A stretch of DNA of 6,407 nt from Elusimicrobiota bacterium (lineage in GTDB: Bacteria; Omnitrophota; Gorgyraeia; Zapsychrales; Fredricksoniimonadaceae). Positions 1 to 6,407 of the stretch are shown here, piece by piece (positions within the stretch are counted from its first letter, which is position 1; each line of letters opens with the position of its first letter). The stretch spans positions 1-6,407 of the forward strand of contig JAAYZZ010000127.1 of assembly GCA_012514595.1 (NCBI GenBank), written 5' to 3'. The notes under the pieces were generated by a model. The model was not told the DNA's origin. It did no database searches and saw only the letters and a list, made by a program, of their open reading frames with translations. Both the position numbers and the translations under genes were made by a program.

Positions 1-845
1 CGATAGAGGTCCATCAGGTCCATCATCATCTGACGGATATCCTTGCCGTGCTCGAGGATCCCCTCGAGAATTTTGAGGGCCCCGCCACAATCATGCCGGG
101 CCAGGGCCCCGGCCAGCTCAAAAAGGCTTTCAGCGCCCACGAACCCGAACATGGCATTCACATCCTGGACCAGGACCTTCCCTCCCTCACTCGCTGCGCC
201 CAGCTGATCGAGGACGCTCAAGGCATCCCGCATCCCGCCCTGACCGGCGCGCGCGACCGCAAAAAGAGCCTCTTCTTCAACAGAGAAACCCTCTTTCTCG
301 CAGATCTCGGCAAGCTTCCGGACCATCAGATCAATCTTGATACGCTTAAACGCGAACCGCTGGCAACGCGAAAGGATCGTGACCGGCATCTTGTTGGGAT
401 CGGTCGTGGCCAGGATGAACTTCACATGGGCGGGCGGCTCCTCGAGCGTCTTTAACAGCGCATTGAAGGCCTCGGTGGTCAGCATGTGCGCCTCGTCGAT
501 GATATAGATCTTGAAGGCCCCCGAGAGCGGAACGAAGCGGACATTCTCCCGCAGGGTCCGGATATCATCGATGCTGCGGTTGGAGGCCGCGTCGATCTCG
601 ATCACATCCATGCCCGAGTCGAGGTCCAGACTTCCCTGCACCGCCGGGGCTATCTTATTGAGCTCGCGGGCCAGGATCCGGGCGCACGTCGTCTTGCCCG
701 TTCCCCGGGGACCGGAAAAAAGCATGGCATGGGGAACCCTGCCGCTTTGAAGAGCGCCCTTGAGCTGACGCACGACCTCCTCCTGTCCGATGACATCATC
801 GAACGTCTGGGGGCGGTATTTTCTGGCAAGAACGAGATATGACAT
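1..845 (-). CDS. dnaX: DNA polymerase III subunit gamma/tau, N-terminal part (3' end outside window)
   Basis: This is the ATPase subunit of the clamp loader, the cytoplasmic complex that opens the beta sliding clamp and places it on primed DNA during replication. The window holds 281 complete codons, and the gene continues past the left edge. The start is firm: the protein opens MSYLVLARKYRPQTF, as in DnaX, and the same frame meets a stop (864-866) seven codons upstream. Walker A is GPRGTGKT (residues 45-52). Walker B is IIDEAH (115-120), followed by the LLKTLEEPP block. The SRC arginine-finger motif is at 159-161 and the sensor-2 arginine is in GMRDAL (R206). The final visible residues enter the collar domain. 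Oddly, the zinc module after residue 63 has no cysteine: where E. coli has C64, this protein has K64, and the loop before DVIEIDAASN is about nine residues shorter. No Shine-Dalgarno precedes the ATG, which follows a T-rich leader. The C-terminal collar and any tau-specific region are not visible. Family identification is very secure. Confidence 0.97.
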   Translation of the reverse strand, partial: MSYLVLARKYRPQTFDDVIGQEEVVRQLKGALQSGRVPHAMLFSGPRGTGKTTCARILARELNKIAPAVQGSLDLDSGMDVIEIDAASNRSIDDIRTLRENVRFVPLSGAFKIYIIDEAHMLTTEAFNALLKTLEEPPAHVKFILATTDPNKMPVTILSRCQRFAFKRIKIDLMVRKLAEICEKEGFSVEEEALFAVARAGQGGMRDALSVLDQLGAASEGGKVLVQDVNAMFGFVGAESLFELAGALARHDCGGALKILEGILEHGKDIRQMMMDLMDLY

Positions 846-863
846 AAAAAAATAAAAGAGCTG

Positions 864-1010
864 CTAAGGTCGCTAACGTCTCAGGAGGACCGAAAAAGAT
901 CAAAAAAGTGATTTATATTTTCTTCCCCTTTGATGGGGTTTTCAAGGAATTTTCCTGTTTTACGAGGGACAGCATTGGCTCCCTGGTCCGAAAAGCCTCC
1001 AAGACCTTAG
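864..1010. repeat. 8-bp inverted repeat bracketing the dnaX upstream region
   Basis: On the plus strand CTAAGGTC lies at 864-871 and its exact reverse complement GACCTTAG at 1003-1010, 131 bases apart. In a minus-strand transcript the two arms could pair. The dnaX-proximal arm lies about 18 bases before the start codon, so pairing could affect access to it. The outer arm is also one of the CTRAGGT direct repeats. An 8-base match over this distance may still be coincidence. Confidence 0.35.
925..956. other. Two small dyads in the A/T-rich part of the dnaX upstream region
   Basis: CCCC (925-928) and GGGG (935-938) flank a six-base loop. On the plus strand the GGGG is followed by TTTT, which looks slightly terminator-like. 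AGGAA (945-949) and TTCCT (952-956) form a second dyad around two bases. Both are short. They may be operator half-sites or chance, and the four-pair stem alone is too weak to call a terminator. Confidence 0.25.
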
Positions 1011-1048
1011 AAACCTTAGGGCCGTTAACAACCTCAGAGAGACCTCAG
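1004..1048 (-). repeat. Four direct copies of CTRAGGT after the tex stop
   Basis: Read on the minus strand, CTGAGGT occurs at 1048-1042 and 1037-1031, and CTAAGGT at 1019-1013 and 1010-1004. The start-to-start offsets are 11, 18 and 9 bases. The first copy lies only four bases past the tex stop codon. Four matches to one seven-base consensus in 45 bases is more than expected by chance, but the copies are short and two of the offsets differ from a fixed period. They could be protein-binding sites for dnaX expression, part of an mRNA 3' structure, or a decayed tandem repeat. Confidence 0.6.
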
Positions 1049-1052
1049 CCCC

Positions 1053-3188
1053 CTACCCGACCTTCATGCTCAGGGCGATCCTCTTGCGCTTTAGGTCCAC
1101 CTCAAGAACCCGGACCATCACCTTCTGGTGGAGCTTGACCACATCGGCCGGATGCCGAACGAACCGGTCAGACATCTCGCTGATATGGACCAACCCGTCA
1201 TGATGGACCCCCACATCCACAAAGGCCCCAAAATCGGTAATATTGGTCACAACACCCGGAAGGACCATATCCTCGGCCAGGTCCTCGATCGCATTGATCC
1301 CTTCCTTGAAATCAACGAACTCGAAACGCGCCCGAGGATCACGTCCGGGCTTGGCCAGCTCGGAAAGAATGTCCTTGAGGGTCGGAAGCCCGATGCGCTC
1401 GGTCACATAAGACTTCAGATCGATCTTCTCGCGGAGACGGTCCGACTGGAGCAGGTCCTTGACGGAACACCCCAGGTCCCGGGCAAAGGCCTGCACAACC
1501 TCGTAGCTCTCGGGATGGACGGCGCTCGCATCGAGCGGGTCGTCCCCGCCCATGATGCGGAGGAACCCGGCCGACTGCTCAAAGGTCTTGACGCTAAAAC
1601 GCGGAACGTTCAGGATCTCGTGACGCGTACGGAAGGGCCCCTTCTCGTTGCGAAAATCCACGATCCCCTGGGCGAGCGCAGGCCCCAGACCCGAGACATA
1701 CATGAGGAGTTCCCGGCTGGCCGTGTTCACATCGACCCCGACGCTGTTGACACAGCTGACCGTCACATCATCGAGCGACTTCTTGAGTTTTCCCTGGTCG
1801 ACATCATGCTGATATTGCCCGACCCCGATGTTCTTGGGGTCAGACTTGACGAGTTCCGCGAGGGGGTCCTGAAGCCGCCGGCCGATCGAGATCGCCCCGC
1901 GCACCGAGACGTCCAGCTCGGGGAATTCCCGACGGGCCACATCGGAGGCCGAATAATACGATGCCCCGCTCTCGTTGACCATCACGACCTTGAGGGAGGG
2001 GATCCCCAGTCCGCGGACAAACGCTGCGGTCTCCCGCGAAGCGGTGCCGTTGCCGATCGCCACGATCTCGACCGCATATTTCCTGCAGAGCGCGCGGAGC
2101 GTTTCCTCGGCCCCCCTTTCCCTGGCCTCGCTCTGGCCCAGATAGATCGTCTGGGTCTCGAGGAATTTTCCCTGGCCGTCCAGGACCGCGCACTTACATC
2201 CTGTCCGGAATCCGGGGTCGATGGCCATCACGTTCCGCGGCCCCAAAGGTGGCGCCATCAAAAGCTGACGGAGATTGGTCTGGAATGTTTTAATGGCCTC
2301 GGCATCGGCCCGCTCTTTGGTGAGAAGTCTGACCTCATTCTCGATCGAGGGCGACAGAAGCCGGCGATACCCATCCTCGACGGCACGCGACACCTGCTCG
2401 GCACAGGCGCCGCCATTCTCGCGGACAAAGGCCGCGCACAGAAGCCCCAGGGCCGCCTCCTCGCTGACCACGATCCGAAGAAGCAGAACCTGTTCCTTCT
2501 CCCCCCGGCGGGCCGCCAGGACCCGATGCGACGGGGCGCTTGCGACAGGCTCTTTCCAGTCAAAATAATCCTTGAACTTGGCCCCTTCTTCTTCCTTACC
2601 CTTGATGAGGCGCGAATGGAACTGCCCCTTGCTCAAGAAAAGATCCCGCACCTGGGCACGCGCATCCGCGTCCTCGCTTACGCGTTCGGCGATGATATCG
2701 CGTGCCCCGGCGAGGACCGCATCGGAGTCCGGCAGGTCCTTCTCGGGGTCGACGTATTCCTGGGCGATATAATCCGGATCAACGGCCGGGTCCTGACGCA
2801 GGATCTCCTCGGCGAGAGGCTCGAGCCCTCTTTCACGGGCGACCATTCCTCGGGTCCGGCGCTTGGGCTTGTAGGGAAGGTAAAGGTCTTCGAGATCGGT
2901 CAGGGTCTGGGCCTGCTCGATCCGGGACTTGAGTTCCGGAGTGAGCTTTTCCTGTTTCGAGATCGAATCGAGGATCACGGCGCGGCGCTTGTCGAGCTCG
3001 ACAAGCTGGTCCATGCGGTCCCGGATGGATGTGGCCGCGACCTCGTCCAGGCTCCCTGTCATCTCCTTCCGGTAGCGCGCAATGAAGGGGATCGTGGAAC
3101 CAGCGGCCAAAAGCTCCACAACGGCCCTGACCTGGGATTCCTTGAGGGAAAGTTCGAGAGCGACCTTACGGACGTACGGATTGCTCAT
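1053..3188 (-). CDS. tex: Tex-family S1 RNA-binding protein (transcription accessory protein)
   Basis: Tex is a conserved cytoplasmic nucleic-acid-binding protein related to eukaryotic Spt6 and linked to transcription and RNA metabolism. Its exact role is not settled. The 711 residues follow the family order. The N-terminal helical region (about 1-190) carries the signatures IPFIARYRKEMTG (33-45) and EDLYLPYKPK (100-109). A YqgF/RNase H-like domain starts near AIDPGFRTGCK (D324). Helix-hairpin-helix motifs follow VGVDVNTAS (about 483-555), and an S1 domain begins at VLPGVVTNITDFGAFVDVG (about 642-711). The protein stops right after the S1 core at ALSMKVG, without the longer tail of the E. coli homologue, but its length is still normal for the family. 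The start gives the usual Tex N-terminus and lies 23 bases inside the preceding exported-protein gene. No Shine-Dalgarno is near it, so translational coupling is likely. The frame is intact. Confidence 0.97.
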   Translation of the reverse strand: MSNPYVRKVALELSLKESQVRAVVELLAAGSTIPFIARYRKEMTGSLDEVAATSIRDRMDQLVELDKRRAVILDSISKQEKLTPELKSRIEQAQTLTDLEDLYLPYKPKRRTRGMVARERGLEPLAEEILRQDPAVDPDYIAQEYVDPEKDLPDSDAVLAGARDIIAERVSEDADARAQVRDLFLSKGQFHSRLIKGKEEEGAKFKDYFDWKEPVASAPSHRVLAARRGEKEQVLLLRIVVSEEAALGLLCAAFVRENGGACAEQVSRAVEDGYRRLLSPSIENEVRLLTKERADAEAIKTFQTNLRQLLMAPPLGPRNVMAIDPGFRTGCKCAVLDGQGKFLETQTIYLGQSEARERGAEETLRALCRKYAVEIVAIGNGTASRETAAFVRGLGIPSLKVVMVNESGASYYSASDVARREFPELDVSVRGAISIGRRLQDPLAELVKSDPKNIGVGQYQHDVDQGKLKKSLDDVTVSCVNSVGVDVNTASRELLMYVSGLGPALAQGIVDFRNEKGPFRTRHEILNVPRFSVKTFEQSAGFLRIMGGDDPLDASAVHPESYEVVQAFARDLGCSVKDLLQSDRLREKIDLKSYVTERIGLPTLKDILSELAKPGRDPRARFEFVDFKEGINAIEDLAEDMVLPGVVTNITDFGAFVDVGVHHDGLVHISEMSDRFVRHPADVVKLHQKVMVRVLEVDLKRKRIALSMKVG

Positions 3189-3486
3189 GGAAATGCGGAA
3201 GGGTCTTTGCGTCCTCTACAGCAACGGACACCGGCTCTTTAATCGTCTCAAAATGACGGCCCACAGCCTCTTCCATCGGAAGGGTCGCCTCTTCATAGCG
3301 GAGGCCCTCATCCTTGGCGTCCTCCCCGGCCCCGGGGATCGGCATTGACGTCTGGATCTCCAAGGCATAGGCCGCGGCCCGGTCCATAGGCCCCACGACC
3401 TCATCATACTTGTCGTCGAGGCTCTGCGAAAAGGCCGGCGGGATCACGAGGAAGAACGCCAATACACACAGAAGAAAGGTCTTCAT
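3166..3486 (-). CDS. Small acidic exported protein, function unknown
   Basis: I do not recognise this 106-residue protein. It begins with a classical Sec signal peptide: a lysine at position 2, a hydrophobic core of about residues 4-15, a PP turn, then A-F-S before Q21, a good signal peptidase I site. The only cysteine is C7 inside the hydrophobic core, so it is not a lipoprotein. The mature part, about 86 residues, is rich in Asp and Glu with no further membrane segment, so a soluble periplasmic or secreted location is inferred. The start is supported by GGGAGGA four bases before the ATG and a promoter just upstream. Its last 23 bases overlap the start of tex in another frame. That arrangement, plus the signal peptide and ribosome site, argues for a real gene, but the sequence gives no functional clue and it may be lineage-restricted. 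Confidence 0.75.
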   Translation of the reverse strand: MKTFLLCVLAFFLVIPPAFSQSLDDKYDEVVGPMDRAAAYALEIQTSMPIPGAGEDAKDEGLRYEEATLPMEEAVGRHFETIKEPVSVAVEDAKTLPHFHEQSVRP

Positions 3487-3490
3487 GATA

Positions 3491-3497
3491 TCCTCCC
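3491..3497 (-). promoter_or_regulatory. Ribosome binding site of the small exported protein
   Basis: GGGAGGA on the minus strand ends four bases before the ATG at 3486. It is the only strong Shine-Dalgarno seen before any of the starts in this window. It fixes the start of the 106-residue protein and shows that this genome does use the anti-Shine-Dalgarno interaction for some genes. Confidence 0.75.
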
Positions 3498-3512
3498 GAA
3501 AGGTGATGCTTT

Positions 3513-3541
3513 ACTATAGATCACTTCCCGGGCCCGGACAA
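3513..3541 (-). promoter_or_regulatory. Candidate sigma70-type promoter for the small protein and tex
   Basis: On the minus strand TTGTCC (3541-3536, four of six consensus bases) is followed after exactly 17 bases by TATAGT (3518-3513, five of six). Transcription would begin near 3506, giving a leader of about 20 bases that contains the ribosome binding site. The position, between the valS stop and the next gene, is sensible. A perfect 10-base palindrome, CCGGGCCCGG (3528-3537), covers part of the spacer and touches the -35 box; it could be an operator or simply a G+C-rich chance match. Confidence 0.5.
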
Positions 3542-3558
3542 GAAAAGGTTGGTCTTTT

Positions 3559-6195
3559 TCAGGCGAGACTCTGGAGGGCCCGGGACAATTCCGCGTTCTT
3601 GGCACGCAGAAGGTCCATGCGCTCCCGCTCCTTCTCAATGACCTCTGGCGGGGCCTTCTGGACAAAACCCGGATTATTAAGACGCGCCTCGATGGAGCCT
3701 GCGGCCTTCTCCTGCTGGGAGATCAGGTCCTTGAGACGCGCCTTCTCCTTCTCGAGATCGATCAGCTCACCGAGGGGGATAAAATACCGGACCTCGCCGG
3801 CCACACCCCCGGCGGCATTCCGGACGGTCACGGCCTTTGTCTCAAAGGTTACGGTCCCCAGACGGACGAGCTTCCTGACGATATCCGCATTCTCCTTAAG
3901 AAGCGCCAGGGACTCTTCCGACGGGCCCACAAAGACCGCTGCCACCTCATCCTGGGGTTTGATATTCCACTGGGCCCGGATGTTCCGGATGCCGGTCGCG
4001 ATATCGATGAGCCCCCCCACCGCCGCATCCACGTCCTGATCGTGCCAGCGGGCCTCCACAGAAGGCCAGGGCTCATTGGTCAACGCCACCTCGCGGCCCG
4101 TGAACTGTTCGTAGATCTCCTCGGTCACGAAAGGAATAAAGGGATGGAGCATCTTGAGGATCCCGCGCAGGACCAAGGACGCGACCCTCTGGGTCGTGGC
4201 GTCATCGAACTTGGTCTTCACCATCTCCAGATACCAGTCGCAATACGTCGACCAGAAGAAATCGTAAAGGATATTGATACTCTCGGAGTACCGGTAATCC
4301 TCGATCGCCTCCGAGACCTGCGCGAGCGCGCCCTGATAGCGCGAGAGGATCCAGCGGGAGGTCACATCAAGCGCCCCCTGGTCCAGGGCTTTCCAGTCCG
4401 TCGTCCGCGTCTCAGGCGTCGTATTCATCATGACAAGCCGTGAGGCATTCCAGAGCTTGTTGGCGAAATTACGGCCGATCTCGAACTTGTCCTTGGAGAT
4501 GAAAATATCCTGTCCGGAATTCAGGACCATGCTGAAACGAAGCGCATCGGCCCCGTACTCGCCGATGATCTCCAAAGGGTCAAGGGCATTCCCCAGGGAC
4601 TTGGACATCTTGCGCCCCTTGGCATCGCGCACGGTCCCGTGAAGGACAACATCTGAGAAAGGAACTTCCCCCATGAACTCAAGACCCGCCATCACCATAC
4701 GCGCGACCCAGAAGAAGATGATCTCGGGTGCCGTGAAAAGAGTAGCTGTCGGATAAAAATACGAAAGGTCCGCGCCCTGCTTCGGCCAGCCGAGGGTCGC
4801 GAACGGCCACAACCACGACGAAAACCAGGTATCCAGGACATCGGGGTCCTGTTTCAAGGGCACGTCTTTCCCATGTTTGGCCCTTGCCTGCGCCCTGGCC
4901 TCGACTTCGGTCTTGGCCACGAACGGGGATCCTTCCTCGTCGTACCAGACCGGAATTCGATGCCCCCACCAGATCTGACGCGAGATGCACCAGTCGCGGA
5001 TATCGACGAGCCAGTTCTCATAGACCTTCTCCCACCTCTTGGGGGTGATCCGCGGCTTTCCCGCTCTGAAGGCCGCAAGGGCCTTGTCGGCCAGCGGCTT
5101 CATCTTCACGAACCACTGCTTCGAAAGATACGGTTCCACGACCGTGTCGCAGCGATAACAGCGCCTCACCGCGTGCGCGTGGCTCTCGATCTTGAGAAGG
5201 CGCCCCTCGTCCTTAAGGGCCTTCACCACTGCCTTGCGCCCCTCGAAACGGTCCAGCCCCTCGAAGGCCCCGGCATTCTTGTTGAGAATGCCGTTGGGAT
5301 GCATGATGTTGATGAACTCAAGGTTATGCCGACGCCCCATGGCAAAGTCATTGGGATCATGCGCGGGCGTCACCTTGACGGCACCGGTCCCGAAAGAAGA
5401 ATCCACAAAGTCATCGGCGATGATCTTGATCTCGCGGTGGATCAGGGGCAGGACCAGGGTCTTTCCGATCAGATGGGCATACCGCCCATCCGCCGGGTTG
5501 ACCGCGACCGCCGTGTCCCCCAGCATGGTCTCGGGGCGGGTGGTCGCCACGGTCACGAATTCATCCGGATTGTCCTTGAAAGGATACTGGATATGCCAGA
5601 GATTGCCGTTGTGGTCCTTGTGCTCGGCTTCCTCATCCGCAAGCGCGGTCTCGCAGCGCGGGCACCAGTTGATGATGTAGTGCCCCTGATAGATGAGGCC
5701 GCGTTTGTAGAGCTCAACAAAGACCTCCTTCACGGCCTCGGAGTAATCCTCGTCCATCGTGAAACGCGTGCGGTCCCAGTCGCAGGAGCTCCCCAGCTTG
5801 TGCAGCTGATTGATGATCGTGTCCCCGTTCTTCTTCTTCCACTCCCAGAGACGCTCCGTGAACTTCTCCCGGCCAAGGGTCTCCCGCGTAAGCCCCTCCT
5901 TGGCGATCTGCTTTTCGACGACATTCTGGGTCGCGATCCCGGCATGGTCTGTTCCGGGCATCCAGAGCGCATCAAAACCCTGCATGCGTTTGTAGCGGGT
6001 CAGAATATCCTGCAAAGTATTGTTGAGGGCATGCCCCATGTGGAGAACGCCCGTCACGTTCGGCGGCGGAATGACAATGGTGAAGGCGCCCTTCTTCGAC
6101 TTCTCGGCCGTCGCATGAAAAGGCCTCTGAGCGTCCCACAGCTTGAGACGCTTTTCTTCAACGTCTTTAGGAAAGTATCGCGTATTAATATCCAT
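3559..6195 (-). CDS. valS: Valine--tRNA ligase (valyl-tRNA synthetase)
   Basis: This cytoplasmic class Ia synthetase charges tRNA-Val with valine using ATP and hydrolyses mischarged threonine. The 878 residues fit the family. The HIGH box is HMGH (52-55), inside PPPNVTGVLHMGHAL, and the KMSKS loop is KMSKS (529-533). The editing domain has TTRPETMLGDTAVAVNP and GTGAVKVTPAHDPNDF. It is flanked by the cysteine pairs CPRC (178-181) and CYRC (346-349), which suggest a zinc site as in some bacterial ValRS. After the Rossmann fold come WWGHRIPVWY, the anticodon-binding helical domain, and a C-terminal tRNA-contacting coiled coil (about 810-878) rich in Lys and Glu. The start gives the normal N-terminus, and no in-frame ATG or GTG lies just upstream. 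It begins two bases after the stop of the preceding gene and has no clear Shine-Dalgarno, so it is probably translated in an operon with that gene. The frame is intact. Confidence 0.99.
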   Translation of the reverse strand: MDINTRYFPKDVEEKRLKLWDAQRPFHATAEKSKKGAFTIVIPPPNVTGVLHMGHALNNTLQDILTRYKRMQGFDALWMPGTDHAGIATQNVVEKQIAKEGLTRETLGREKFTERLWEWKKKNGDTIINQLHKLGSSCDWDRTRFTMDEDYSEAVKEVFVELYKRGLIYQGHYIINWCPRCETALADEEAEHKDHNGNLWHIQYPFKDNPDEFVTVATTRPETMLGDTAVAVNPADGRYAHLIGKTLVLPLIHREIKIIADDFVDSSFGTGAVKVTPAHDPNDFAMGRRHNLEFINIMHPNGILNKNAGAFEGLDRFEGRKAVVKALKDEGRLLKIESHAHAVRRCYRCDTVVEPYLSKQWFVKMKPLADKALAAFRAGKPRITPKRWEKVYENWLVDIRDWCISRQIWWGHRIPVWYDEEGSPFVAKTEVEARAQARAKHGKDVPLKQDPDVLDTWFSSWLWPFATLGWPKQGADLSYFYPTATLFTAPEIIFFWVARMVMAGLEFMGEVPFSDVVLHGTVRDAKGRKMSKSLGNALDPLEIIGEYGADALRFSMVLNSGQDIFISKDKFEIGRNFANKLWNASRLVMMNTTPETRTTDWKALDQGALDVTSRWILSRYQGALAQVSEAIEDYRYSESINILYDFFWSTYCDWYLEMVKTKFDDATTQRVASLVLRGILKMLHPFIPFVTEEIYEQFTGREVALTNEPWPSVEARWHDQDVDAAVGGLIDIATGIRNIRAQWNIKPQDEVAAVFVGPSEESLALLKENADIVRKLVRLGTVTFETKAVTVRNAAGGVAGEVRYFIPLGELIDLEKEKARLKDLISQQEKAAGSIEARLNNPGFVQKAPPEVIEKERERMDLLRAKNAELSRALQSLA

Positions 6196-6197
6196 AA

Positions 6198-6407
6198 CTA
6201 AAAAATATGCGGCTCGAGCCGATCAACCCTCTCCTTAAGAAAACCCCGCACAGACAAGTCCTCCCGAGCCTTCTCAAACAAAGAAAGGACCTCAAGAATG
6301 TCCCGCCGTGACATTTCAATGTTTCTCAACACGATCGCCTGTACCCCGGGGATCCCGCGCCAGACATCAGAATAAAGACGGGATCGCGAGACAACCAAAG
6401 AAGCGGC
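6198..6407 (-). CDS. Unidentified protein, C-terminal 69 codons (5' end outside window)
   Basis: An open frame runs in from the right edge and ends at TAG (6200-6198), two bases before valS. The visible part begins AASLVVSRSRLY, continues GIPGVQAIVLRN, and ends in a charged, probably helical tail (RRDILEVLSLFEKARED, then ERVDRLEPHIF). No start codon needs to lie inside the window; the first visible Leu (TTG, 6398-6396) is more likely internal than an initiator. The alternation of a hydrophobic strand and a terminal helix suggests the end of a globular cytoplasmic domain, but I see no recognisable motif and assign no function. The two-base gap to valS suggests co-transcription. That it is coding rests on the uninterrupted frame and its tight junction with valS. 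Confidence 0.65.
   Translation of the reverse strand, partial: AASLVVSRSRLYSDVWRGIPGVQAIVLRNIEMSRRDILEVLSLFEKAREDLSVRGFLKERVDRLEPHIF

Larger units (their letters stand above)
846..1052. other. Intergenic region between tex and dnaX
   Basis: This 207-base stretch holds no credible gene. The tex-proximal part (about 1003-1048) carries four short direct repeats. The middle (about 900-960) is A/T-rich with two small dyads, and the dnaX-proximal end is T-rich on the coding strand. On the minus strand there is a TTGAAA (945-940) and a TATAAA (919-914), but they are 20 bases apart rather than 17, so I do not call a promoter. I found no tRNA T-loop and no SRP RNA GGAAG/GCAGCC core, although SRP RNA lies near dnaX in some bacteria. 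No stem followed by a U-run after the tex stop is good enough to call a terminator. The dnaX promoter, if separate, must lie here or within tex. Confidence 0.7.

Noticed and set aside
48..842. Plus-strand open frames opposite dnaX (48-455, 486-842)
   Set aside because: Both are in-register shadows of the dnaX reading frame, which shows clear clamp-loader motifs on the minus strand.
979..999. Imperfect hairpin GGCT...AGCC, considered as part of an SRP RNA or terminator
   Set aside because: There are only four Watson-Crick pairs plus wobble pairs. The SRP RNA tetraloop and core sequences are absent and there is no U-run.
908..1138. Plus-strand 76-codon frame across the tex-dnaX spacer
   Set aside because: It runs into the tex 3' end in antisense, has low-complexity Pro/Ser/Gly content and no ribosome binding site.
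1128..3242. A 704-codon open frame on the plus strand opposite tex
   Set aside because: It is exactly in register with tex codons, so it stays open simply because tex avoids TTA, CTA and TCA, as expected at high G+C. Its translation has no recognisable domain, whereas tex matches its family along its full length.
3542..3560. Possible terminator just after valS (AAAAG and CTTTT arms on the minus strand)
   Set aside because: The stem is only five pairs, mostly A-T, with no G+C core and no proper U-run, so it is unlikely to stop transcription.
4873..6201. A 442-codon open frame on the plus strand opposite valS
   Set aside because: It is also in codon register with valS and is explained by the same codon bias. 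The translation resembles no protein I know.

Overview
The window reads as an ordinary chromosomal housekeeping segment from a bacterium of moderately high G+C (roughly 55-60%, judged by eye). All genes lie on the minus strand. In transcription order, from the right edge to the left, they are: the 3' end of an unidentified gene, valS (valyl-tRNA synthetase, complete), a short gene for an acidic exported protein, tex (S1-domain transcription/RNA accessory protein, complete), and the 5' part of dnaX (DNA polymerase III clamp-loader subunit gamma/tau, cut by the left edge). I see no mobile element, CRISPR array, tRNA, rRNA or integrase. The lineage cannot be fixed from these genes. An uncultivated Gram-negative-type phylum fits the exported protein and the sparse Shine-Dalgarno sites, but that is inference.

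Layout. At 6198-6407 is the C-terminal 69 codons of an unknown protein. Two bases later valS (6195-3559) begins, so the two are very probably co-transcribed. After valS comes a 72-base spacer (3558-3487). It holds a good sigma70-type promoter and a strong ribosome binding site for the small exported protein (3486-3166). The last 23 bases of that gene overlap the start of tex (3188-1053), so tex is probably read from the same promoter and translationally coupled. The largest gene-free stretch (1052-846, 207 bases) separates tex from dnaX. It carries four CTRAGGT repeats just after the tex stop, an inverted partner close to the dnaX start, and an A/T-rich tract with small dyads.

The genes serve the core machinery: tRNA charging with valine, transcription/RNA housekeeping and replication. 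They share no single pathway. The most distinctive point is in DnaX. The four cysteines of the usual zinc-binding module are all absent and the segment is about nine residues shorter than in E. coli, although the Walker A, Walker B, SRC and sensor-2 motifs are intact. Second is the tight overlap of a small exported protein with tex. I found no convincing evidence of a new multi-gene system here.
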